Below are positions 6,536-14,226 of a stretch of 64,000 nt of DNA, piece after piece. Position 1 is the first letter of the stretch. Each line of letters starts with the position of its first letter. Origin of the DNA: Bacteroidota bacterium (lineage in GTDB: Bacteria > Bacteroidota > Bacteroidia > Cytophagales > Cyclobacteriaceae); assembly GCA_027593175.1 (NCBI GenBank), contig JAQCJI010000002.1, forward strand, positions 22,785-86,784, written 5' to 3'. Both the position numbers and the translations under genes were made by a program. The notes beneath the pieces are model-generated. The model was given only the letters and a program-made list of their open reading frames with translations. It did not search any database and was not told the DNA's origin.

Positions 6536-9478
6536 TTATTGCTTGATAGCCTCATAAATAAGGTCATGAATCTGAGTACGAATACCCAAATCTATTAAGG
6601 CATTGTTTTCGGCTTTTGGGTAAACGCGATTGGAGAGGAAAATGTAAATCAGTTGATTTTCTGGATCTGCCCACATACAAGTCCCTGTAAAACCCGTATG
6701 GCCAAAGGTGCTTTTTGGGGCTAGTTTTCCTGCAGGACCTCCTTTTCCTTTTTCAGGATCTGGCTTGTCCCAGCCCCAGCCTCTCCTACTTTGTGTGGAT
6801 TGACGTTTGGTGAAGGCCTCTACCGTTTCAGGTTTCATCAGAGTTATGTCCCCGTAGCTCCCTTTATTCAGGAGCAGTTGAAGGATTACGGCGAGGTCCT
6901 GTGCAGTACCAAATAATCCAGCGTGACCCGCTACCCCTCCGTACATGGCAGCACCAGGATCGTGCACATAGCCTTGGATTTGTCTTCCCCGAAAGGTTAA
7001 ATCCTTCTCTGTAGGTGCAATTCGGGAAAGCGGCATTTTTTCAAATGGTTTAAAGGTTAGGCTTTGCAATCCAAGAGGAGCATAAAAATTTTGATCTACA
7101 AATCCATCTAAGGGTTGATTTACAATTCGTTCGATCACTTCTTGCATAAAATACATCGTCAAGTCCGAGTAGACATAGCCGTGTGGCTTGGGCAAAAGCT
7201 CGGAGTTTACCGTCCATTTCCAGAGGCTATCGCGGAGACTATTTTTGGCAAACATTTCATTGGAAACTGGCAGCGTAAACTCTTGGCTAATGGAATCTTT
7301 GTAGTAGGAAGGATTCCATTTTCCTGAACTTAATGTTTTGGTGTAGTGTGGAATAAAAGCCTTTAAACCGGCTTCATGTACTAGGAGGTTTTTCAAGAGG
7401 ATGCCGCCTTTAGTTGTGTTTTTCAATTCAGGAAGGTAGTGTTCCAGTGGTTTTGTTAGGTCTAGTTCTCCACGGCTATGCAAAAACATTGCGGCAAGTG
7501 TAGTAGCTGCAACCTTGGTGATAGAGGCTAGGTCATAGACAGTTTCTGTGGTTACCGGAGCAGATTTCTCATAATCTAAGTGTCCATAAGATCGGTCAAA
7601 AATGATCTTTCCATCTTTCACTACACATACTCGACCTCCAGGAGCTGCTTTTGATTCGATCATTTGGGTAACTACTGCATCTATTTTGTCAAGCTTTTTT
7701 CCATCCATCCCCACACTTTCTGGGCTACCATAGGCCAAGCGGTTTTGGGAATTTAATAGTCCTCCTACGCCTTGAGTGAATTGTTCACTTACCGTGACTG
7801 GCAAGATACCTTTTGCGGGCCTCGCACCAAATAAAATTTGAGGAACTAGCCTTTGAGTGAAGGGTGAGTTTTCATAAGCAAAGACGACATGATCTAGCCC
7901 TTCTAGGTACTTGGCCGAATAGGCATTGCCAAATAGTACCGCCACAACTTTCTGTCTTTTTTCTAAAGCATGAATCAGCTCGATATCTCCAGGAGCGACG
8001 CCAAATCCCCGTTGGGGACTATTAGTGATTCCCATCAATCCTACCACAAGGATATCATAGTCTTCCAGTTGCTTCATCAGGTTATAGTGTGCCGAATTTC
8101 CAGAGGCCTTAGCAATCTGGAAGTGGTCCACCTTTGTATAGCGGTTGAGGTAGCTACTGAAAGTATCGCCTGGGTCGCCAATACTTAGGCTGGCGATTTT
8201 TTTCTGGTCTAACTGGCCTAGGGGAAGTAAATCTTCTTTATTTGAGGCTACGGTGATGGCTTCACTGTAGAGTTTTTCGATGACCTCTGAGGTAGCTGTA
8301 GTGGTAAGGCGATCTGTAATTTTGTAGGTGTCTATGGGGGTATAAGTATGCAATCCTGCCCAATACTTTGCTTTCAAGACTTTTTTTACCCGCCTATCAA
8401 TCTCATGTTCGCTGATCTGGCCCTGAGCTACAGTTTTTAGAATAAGTGCTTTGGCTTTGGAAACATCCTCCGAATGTAATAGGATATCATTACCAGCAAG
8501 TAGTGCTTGCAATTCTACTTCCCCTGGTTTGCTTAGATTGGCCACACTCTCCATGTTTAAGGCATCGGTAAAAATTAAACCCTGGAAATTCATCTGCTGC
8601 TGTAGTAGATCGGTGACAATGGGTTTGGATAAGCTAGTTGAAATGGGCGAACCTTGGTTGAGGCTAGGGACATTTAGGTGGGCTACCATGACAGACATCA
8701 AATTTTCTTTAAAAAGTTCTTGGTAGGGGTATAGGTCCACCTCCCAGATTCTTTTTTCGGCATGGGGGATCAAGGGTAGTGTAAAATGGCTGTCTGCTTC
8801 TGTGTCTCCATGTCCTGGAAAATGCTTCGCATTGGCAAGCACTCCATTTTCCTGAAGTCCTTTCATATAGGCAATAGCTTGTTTTGTTACTCGAACCTTG
8901 TCCTCACCAAAAGCTCGATAACCGATCACTGGATTTTCAGGATTGGAGTTGACGTCCACTACAGGGGCAAAATTGACATGTATACCCAATAGCTTAAACT
9001 GGCGTGCAATTTCAGCTCCCATTTCCTGGACCAAGCTAGGATCTGAGATAGCTCCTAGTGTCATGGCTTTGGGGAAATTGAGTGTTGAATCCAGGCGCAT
9101 CCCTATCCCCCACTCGGCATCCATAGCAATCATTAAGGGAGTTTTTGCCTTTGCCTGGTAGTAGTTGGTCAAGCGAGCTTGCCGGTTAGGCCCTCCTTGA
9201 AAAAATATCAGTCCTCCTAAATTTTCTTTTTGAATCAATGCACTAATTTCATCCACGTGTCTTTGGTCCTTATTGGAGTAGGCTGCCACCATAAACAACT
9301 GTCCTAGTCGCTCTTCAAAGGTGAGTGCATGAAAAACACTATCTACCCAAAGCTGTTGCAGGTCGATTTCTTTGCTTTCCAGTGAGTCCTTTGGAATAGC
9401 TGTATAGATATGCTTCTCAGGTAAAAACCCCGCTAGTAAAAATAGCCATAGAAGGTTGAGCAAATGCAGTGTTCTCAT
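6536..9478 (-). CDS. GH3 beta-N-acetylglucosaminidase fused to serine beta-lactamase-like domain
   Basis: 980 residues with an N-terminal signal segment (LHLLNLLWLFLLAGF). Residues about 40-600 are glycoside hydrolase family 3; the NagZ signature AKHFPGHGDTEADSH (near 220) carries the His/Asp pair used by NagZ-type enzymes on GlcNAc linkages. Residues about 610-980 are a class C beta-lactamase/esterase-like domain with SITK (Ser nucleophile, near 649), YSD in the YxN position and HTG near 926. The fusion is recurrent in Bacteroidota and suggests cell-wall muropeptide turnover, with the second domain acting on peptide, ester or D-amino-acid bonds. The terminal specificity is not visible. No operon partner. 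Confidence 0.88.
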   Translation of the reverse strand: MRTLHLLNLLWLFLLAGFLPEKHIYTAIPKDSLESKEIDLQQLWVDSVFHALTFEERLGQLFMVAAYSNKDQRHVDEISALIQKENLGGLIFFQGGPNRQARLTNYYQAKAKTPLMIAMDAEWGIGMRLDSTLNFPKAMTLGAISDPSLVQEMGAEIARQFKLLGIHVNFAPVVDVNSNPENPVIGYRAFGEDKVRVTKQAIAYMKGLQENGVLANAKHFPGHGDTEADSHFTLPLIPHAEKRIWEVDLYPYQELFKENLMSVMVAHLNVPSLNQGSPISTSLSKPIVTDLLQQQMNFQGLIFTDALNMESVANLSKPGEVELQALLAGNDILLHSEDVSKAKALILKTVAQGQISEHEIDRRVKKVLKAKYWAGLHTYTPIDTYKITDRLTTTATSEVIEKLYSEAITVASNKEDLLPLGQLDQKKIASLSIGDPGDTFSSYLNRYTKVDHFQIAKASGNSAHYNLMKQLEDYDILVVGLMGITNSPQRGFGVAPGDIELIHALEKRQKVVAVLFGNAYSAKYLEGLDHVVFAYENSPFTQRLVPQILFGARPAKGILPVTVSEQFTQGVGGLLNSQNRLAYGSPESVGMDGKKLDKIDAVVTQMIESKAAPGGRVCVVKDGKIIFDRSYGHLDYEKSAPVTTETVYDLASITKVAATTLAAMFLHSRGELDLTKPLEHYLPELKNTTKGGILLKNLLVHEAGLKAFIPHYTKTLSSGKWNPSYYKDSISQEFTLPVSNEMFAKNSLRDSLWKWTVNSELLPKPHGYVYSDLTMYFMQEVIERIVNQPLDGFVDQNFYAPLGLQSLTFKPFEKMPLSRIAPTEKDLTFRGRQIQGYVHDPGAAMYGGVAGHAGLFGTAQDLAVILQLLLNKGSYGDITLMKPETVEAFTKRQSTQSRRGWGWDKPDPEKGKGGPAGKLAPKSTFGHTGFTGTCMWADPENQLIYIFLSNRVYPKAENNALIDLGIRTQIHDLIYEAIKQ

Positions 9479-9728
9479 TGAATAGAATACATTTAATTCT
9501 GTATTTTTACCTAAATTTATTTGGTGATTTAGGGCTTTTTGTTTTGGCTTAAGTCTTTCACCTAGAATAACTCTTTGTAAAAAAGCCCAAAATTCAAGTT
9601 ACAAAAGTTTGTAAAACTTCTACTCGACTTTGGGATTTTCTGAGTAAGAAAAATCACCATCTACTCACTTAGTTCAATGTGGCAATGAAGAAATGCAATT
9701 TCTTTGTTTCGAAAAACTCAATTCTACT

Positions 9729-10133
9729 ATGAAACTTCCTTCCATTTTCAAGACTTCTACCCATCAGAGATTTTCGATAAGCCCCAGGTATTACGACCCA
9801 ATTAAGGAAGAGATAGCCGAGCGGACCGCAAGAATCAAAAGAGAACTCGAGGGGGAAGGCTTATTGCACCAAAAGGAGGGGGAATCTACCGAGCAGTGGA
9901 GGACGGCATTTAAAGGTTCTTTTTCTTCCTATCGGGGAATAAAAATGCGAAATACTTCCGTGTTCAACTCTACCGCAATGATCCGTACCTTACTTTTCCT
10001 TGGTATGGTGATTTCAGCATTTGGCTATATCTATATAGGTCCCCAGATATTCACTTACTTAAGCATGATCGGTATCGGAGGGGCAGGAATTTATTTTTTA
10101 CTCAAACTGATGAAGAAAGGGAAAGATGCCTGA
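9729..10133 (+). CDS. Small membrane protein upstream of mutL, unknown function
   Basis: 134 residues from the ATG at 9729; an in-frame ATG at 9693 would add 12 residues without support. The N-terminal two-thirds is charged and helical (KEEIAERTARIKRELEGEG), and the last third has two membrane helices (about 88-106 and 108-126) and a lysine-rich tail. I do not recognise the family. Its end overlaps the start of mutL by 8 bases, so the two are translationally coupled; this says little about function. Confidence 0.7.
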   Translation: MKLPSIFKTSTHQRFSISPRYYDPIKEEIAERTARIKRELEGEGLLHQKEGESTEQWRTAFKGSFSSYRGIKMRNTSVFNSTAMIRTLLFLGMVISAFGYIYIGPQIFTYLSMIGIGGAGIYFLLKLMKKGKDA

Positions 10134-11973
10134 TTTTATACAGCTCCTTCCCGATGCCATTGCCAATCAAATTGCTGCTGGCGAGGTAGTTCAACGCCCT
10201 GCCTCTGCCCTCAAGGAACTACTTGAAAATGCAGTTGACGCTGGGGCCACACAAGTTCAAGTAGTAGTCAAAGATGCAGGGAAGCAGCTGATTCAAGTGA
10301 TTGACAACGGGAAAGGAATGTCCCCCACTGATGCACGAATGAGTTTTGAGCGGCATGCTACTTCCAAAATTCGAACGGCACAGGACCTGTTTGCCATTCG
10401 CACTTTTGGGTTTCGAGGCGAAGCCATGGCTTCTATTGCCGCTGTGGCGCAGGTCGAACTTAAAACGCGAACTCAGGAAGCTGAAGTTGGTTCCCTGATT
10501 CATATTGAAGGGTCCGAAGTTAAAAAGCAGGAGACTGTAGCGGTACCTGTGGGAACCTCAGTGGCCATGAAGAACTTGTTTTTTAATGTGCCTGCCCGAA
10601 GGAATTTCTTGAAGTCCAACCCAGTAGAAATGCGTCATATCGTTGATGAATTTCAACGCGTGGCCCTTTCCTACCCAGAAATTACCTTTTCCCTGTACCA
10701 GCAAGATTTGGAAACTTACAACTTACTACCTGGCAAACTTAGCCAGCGAATAGTGGGTGTTTTTGGGAAAGGAGTTCAAAATCAACTAGTTCCCTGTGAG
10801 GAAGAAACTCCTCATCTCAGCATAAAAGGGTATGTGGGCAAACCGGAATACGCAAAAAAAACGCGGGGAGAACAATTTTTCTTTGTCAACAATCGCTACA
10901 TCAAAAGCAGCTACTTACACCATGCAGTAAATACTGCCTATGAGGGGTTGATCCAAGCGGATCAGCACCCCTTCTATGTCTTGTTTTTAGAGATCGATCC
11001 CGCACAAATAGATATCAACGTCCATCCTAACAAGACAGAAATCAAGTTTGAAGACGAACGTACGGTATACGCTGTCATTCGTTCGGCTGTTAAACAAGCC
11101 TTAGGAGCCCATCAGGTCATGCCTGCACTAGATTTTAGTATGGATGTCAATTTTCAAGAAAATTGGACGACCAATCCCCAAGTATCTTTGGATGTAGACC
11201 GAGAATACAGCTACAAAACTTATAATACACCTGATTTTCAACGAGCCTCTGTATCGGGATGGGAACGACTCTTTGAAGGGGATTCCCCAGCATCCATCTC
11301 CCAAAAATCTCCTGGCTTTACAGATGAAGATCAAGAGCTACTTACTTTTCCAAGTAGAGCTTCAGCAGGTGCGGTTTCTTTGGCTTTGCAACAAGAAGCA
11401 GGAGAGGGAACTGGAACGACCTTTCAAGTGGAGCGAAGCTATGTTGTGGCCCAAATGTCTACTGGACTCCTAATCCTAGACCAGCAACTGGCTCATGAGC
11501 GGATCCTGTACGAGCGCTACCTCAAGCAACTGCAAACGACCCAAGGAGCATCGCAACAATGCTTGTTTCCGACGTCCCTGACCCTGAATCCGGCAGACTT
11601 TGCTTTGGTGATGGATATGCTCCCTGAGCTAGCAAGCCTGGGCTTTCAAATCGATGAGTTTGGCAAAGACACGGTAGTCATCCGAGGGATGCCAGCAGAA
11701 ACGCAGGTAAAAAATGAAAAGGAAGTCTTCGAAGGATTAATTGAACAGTATAAAAATTTTAAAAACGAGCTTTCCCTAGATAAAAAAGAAAATTTGGCCC
11801 GTTCTCTCTCCAAAAGGTCCTGCCTAAAGAAGGGGCAGAAGCTTGATGGGCAAGAGATGGAAACTTTAGTTGGGCAACTTTTTGCTTGTCCAAACCCAAA
11901 TTATTCTCCTTCTGGAAATAAAACCTTCGTGAAATTGGATTTAACTAGCATTCACGCCTTCTTCGTAAAATAA
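10126..11973 (+). CDS. mutL: DNA mismatch repair protein MutL
   Basis: 615 residues. The N-terminal GHKL ATPase is clear: ELLENAVDAGA (motif I), DNGKGM (motif II), TFGFRGEAMASIAAV (motif III), then the transducer domain. A variable linker (about 340-430) leads to the C-terminal dimerisation domain. The endonuclease motif position reads DQQLAHERILYE near residue 452, where the usual form is DQHAxxExxxxE, so His is Gln here although both acidic residues keep their spacing. The cysteine-containing tail FACPNPNYSPSG replaces the usual CPHGRP. MutL links mismatch recognition by MutS to strand removal. It is followed by a rhomboid gene 1 base later. Confidence 0.97.
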   Translation: MPDFIQLLPDAIANQIAAGEVVQRPASALKELLENAVDAGATQVQVVVKDAGKQLIQVIDNGKGMSPTDARMSFERHATSKIRTAQDLFAIRTFGFRGEAMASIAAVAQVELKTRTQEAEVGSLIHIEGSEVKKQETVAVPVGTSVAMKNLFFNVPARRNFLKSNPVEMRHIVDEFQRVALSYPEITFSLYQQDLETYNLLPGKLSQRIVGVFGKGVQNQLVPCEEETPHLSIKGYVGKPEYAKKTRGEQFFFVNNRYIKSSYLHHAVNTAYEGLIQADQHPFYVLFLEIDPAQIDINVHPNKTEIKFEDERTVYAVIRSAVKQALGAHQVMPALDFSMDVNFQENWTTNPQVSLDVDREYSYKTYNTPDFQRASVSGWERLFEGDSPASISQKSPGFTDEDQELLTFPSRASAGAVSLALQQEAGEGTGTTFQVERSYVVAQMSTGLLILDQQLAHERILYERYLKQLQTTQGASQQCLFPTSLTLNPADFALVMDMLPELASLGFQIDEFGKDTVVIRGMPAETQVKNEKEVFEGLIEQYKNFKNELSLDKKENLARSLSKRSCLKKGQKLDGQEMETLVGQLFACPNPNYSPSGNKTFVKLDLTSIHAFFVK

Positions 11974-11974
11974 T

Positions 11975-12766
11975 ATGTTTAGAAACATCACCCCGGTCGT
12001 TCAAAATCTATTGCTGATTAATATCGCTGTCTTTTTGGTGGCCAATTTTGTTTTCACTCCCCTGAACCAATGGTTTGCCCTCTACAATATTCAGAGTTCC
12101 TACTTCAAACCCTTCCAATTTCTCTCCTACATGTTTATGCATGCCGACTTTTGGCATCTATTCAGTAATCTCTTCGGGCTGCTAATTTTTGGCCCACTGT
12201 TGGAGCAGTTTCTAGGCCCCAAAAAGCTATTTATTCTATGGATGGTCTCTGGAATGGGCGCAGGCGTGCTATACTCTGGCTATACGTTGGTGCAGTACCG
12301 AACGATGGAAGAGAAGGTATTGGCATTTGAGGCCAACCCAGATCCGGAGTACTTTAACCGCCTAGTTATCGAGAATCGGAGCTACTTCTCCCCTGAAGTG
12401 TTTGATTTTGTGGATCAGTACAGCAGAAATCCTGAAGACCCCATGAATATCGAACGCGCTGAGCAAACCTTGAAAACCATTTTGGAGCTGCATGTCAACC
12501 AACCGATGGTCGGTGCTTCAGGAGCGCTTTTCGGAATTTTGATTGCTTTTGGCATGCTTTTTCCGAATACCCAACTTTTTTTACTTTTCCCTCCCATACC
12601 CATTAAGGCGAAGTATATGGTGTTTTTCTATGGACTTTACACGGTTTACAATGTGCTGTTGACAAGCCCCACGGATAATGTGGCCCACTTTGCGCACCTA
12701 AGTGGCCTAGTGATCGGTGCGATTCTGGTTTACTTTTGGAAAAAAAATAGAAATAGCTTCTATTGA
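11975..12766 (+). CDS. Rhomboid family intramembrane serine protease (first of two)
   Basis: 263 residues, six membrane helices. HADFWHLFSNLFGLL supplies the conserved HxxxN region of helix 2, GASGALFG carries the catalytic Ser, and AHFAHLSG the catalytic His, so the active-site dyad is intact. About 65 residues (roughly 100-165) form a hydrophilic insert between helices that is longer than in GlpG. The gene starts 1 base after the mutL stop and ends 1 base before the second rhomboid, so the three are one transcript. Substrate unknown. Confidence 0.92.
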   Translation: MFRNITPVVQNLLLINIAVFLVANFVFTPLNQWFALYNIQSSYFKPFQFLSYMFMHADFWHLFSNLFGLLIFGPLLEQFLGPKKLFILWMVSGMGAGVLYSGYTLVQYRTMEEKVLAFEANPDPEYFNRLVIENRSYFSPEVFDFVDQYSRNPEDPMNIERAEQTLKTILELHVNQPMVGASGALFGILIAFGMLFPNTQLFLLFPPIPIKAKYMVFFYGLYTVYNVLLTSPTDNVAHFAHLSGLVIGAILVYFWKKNRNSFY

Positions 12767-12767
12767 T

Positions 12768-13667
12768 ATGTATTCGAGCTTTTGGGACAATTTAAAAAAT
12801 GCATTCAACCGGCATGACAATAGCTTATACAAGCTAATGGCCATCAACTTGATTGCTTTTTTTGTGCTGTTGATTACACGCGTAGTGCTGACACTTAGCG
12901 GCTTTGAGGAACTCTACAAGGAAGGGCTGAAGTGGATCATGATGCCCGCCTCCTTGTCTACTTTTGCCATGCAACCCTGGTCTCTATTCACCTATTTCTT
13001 TTTGCATGAAGGGCTTTTTCATATTTTGTTCAATCTCCTCTTCCTGTATTATTTTGGACTTCTCGTCCATCAATATTTAGGTAGTAGGAAACTTACCAAC
13101 TTGTACGTGCTCGGCGGTGTGTTTGGAGCAGGATTTTATGTGTTGATGTACAACATTGCCCCCTACTTTTCAGGTGCAGTTGACACCTCATTTATGCTTG
13201 GAGCCAGCGCAGGAATATTTGCTGTGGTTGTAGGCGCTGCTACGCTTGCACCACAAACTACTTTTGTTCTTTTTCTCCTAGGTCCAGTCAAAATTGTTTA
13301 CATCGCAGCATTTTATGTCATCCTTTCCTTCGCCAACTCTATTGGTGAAAATGCTGGTGGAGAAATAGCACACTTGGGAGGGGCAATGCTTGGCTTTGGC
13401 TATATCTTCTTGTTGAGAAAAGGCTGGGACTTGGGCATTCCTATACAAAAAGTGGGACTATTTTTCGAAAACCTAGGCAGTAGACGCGCTCCGAAAGTAA
13501 GTTACAGAAGGGCTTACTCCACCAAATCAACAGGTTCGAAGCCGGTGAACAAGGAGACACTCACCCAAGAGGAAGTGGATAAAATTCTAGATAAAATTGC
13601 CGATAAGGGGTACGAGGGGCTGACGAAGGAGGAAAAAAGAAAACTTTTTGAATACAGTAAAAAGTAA
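12768..13667 (+). CDS. Rhomboid family intramembrane serine protease (second of two)
   Basis: 299 residues from the ATG at 12768, 1 base after the previous stop; an in-frame GTG at 12717 lies inside the previous gene and is less likely. Helix 2 has HEGLFHILFNLLFLYYFG, the catalytic Ser is in GASAGIFA and the His in IAHLGGAMLG. After the sixth helix comes a basic cytoplasmic tail of about 60 residues that ends in an acidic and lysine-rich helix containing LTQEEVDKILDKIADKGYEG, known from Bacteroidota rhomboids. The two neighbours differ in the insert and tail, so they are diverged paralogs and not a recent duplication. Confidence 0.92.
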   Translation: MYSSFWDNLKNAFNRHDNSLYKLMAINLIAFFVLLITRVVLTLSGFEELYKEGLKWIMMPASLSTFAMQPWSLFTYFFLHEGLFHILFNLLFLYYFGLLVHQYLGSRKLTNLYVLGGVFGAGFYVLMYNIAPYFSGAVDTSFMLGASAGIFAVVVGAATLAPQTTFVLFLLGPVKIVYIAAFYVILSFANSIGENAGGEIAHLGGAMLGFGYIFLLRKGWDLGIPIQKVGLFFENLGSRRAPKVSYRRAYSTKSTGSKPVNKETLTQEEVDKILDKIADKGYEGLTKEEKRKLFEYSKK

Positions 13668-13704
13668 ATTCCCTAGAATCCGGATTTTCAATTTTTAGGG
13701 GTCC

Positions 13705-14181
13705 TTATTTCCCAATAGGGAACTGGAGACCAAAGCGGAAGTAGGTTTGCTGTATGCCCTGGCTTTGAAATTTGAATTCCGAACTAATTCCTACCCAGCT
13801 GTTGATGGGGACCACTGCACCAACACCCACATTGGCGCCATTTAAGTTTCTACGTGTACCTGCTGTGGTTGGCTGAGGATTTTCAGTAGTTAAGCTATAG
13901 CCACTGACCACATAGACCTGAGATTTTCCTTGAGACAGGTAGTACCGTAGGTCTGCACTAAAGTTGCTCGCTCTACCTATTGCTGGGAAAATTTGAGTGA
14001 AGCTCGGCACCAATCCAAACTGGGGAGCAAAAAAATACTCCCAACCAACTCCAATACCAGGCTCCTCCATTCTCATCCCATATTGGCCCAAAACATGAAG
14101 CCTTGAATCACCTTGTTCTTGTGCCTGCAGGGTGCTTATTGTGCCAAAAATCAGGGAAGTCAAGAGAAGCAAGTTTTTCAT
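13705..14181 (-). CDS. Small outer-membrane beta-barrel-like protein
   Basis: 158 residues. A signal peptide (MKNLLLLTSLIFGTISTLQA, cleavage before QEQ) is followed by alternating hydrophobic/polar strands with aromatic ends, for example GIGVGWEYFFAPQFGLV and ISSEFKFQSQGIQQTYF, ending in FPIGK. This suggests an 8-stranded outer-membrane barrel. No family recognised beyond that. It lies downstream of the TonB-plug/MG2 gene on the same strand with a 45-base gap and may be co-transcribed. Confidence 0.7.
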   Translation of the reverse strand: MKNLLLLTSLIFGTISTLQAQEQGDSRLHVLGQYGMRMEEPGIGVGWEYFFAPQFGLVPSFTQIFPAIGRASNFSADLRYYLSQGKSQVYVVSGYSLTTENPQPTTAGTRRNLNGANVGVGAVVPINSWVGISSEFKFQSQGIQQTYFRFGLQFPIGK

Positions 14182-14226
14182 GGCAGCATTTTTTACGAAG
14201 CTAAGGAATACCTTGTAATCCCCAAA

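Noticed and set aside
13668..13704. Terminator between second rhomboid and barrel protein
   Set aside because: Only a 5-bp CCCTA/TAGGG pairing with a 22-base loop; too weak.
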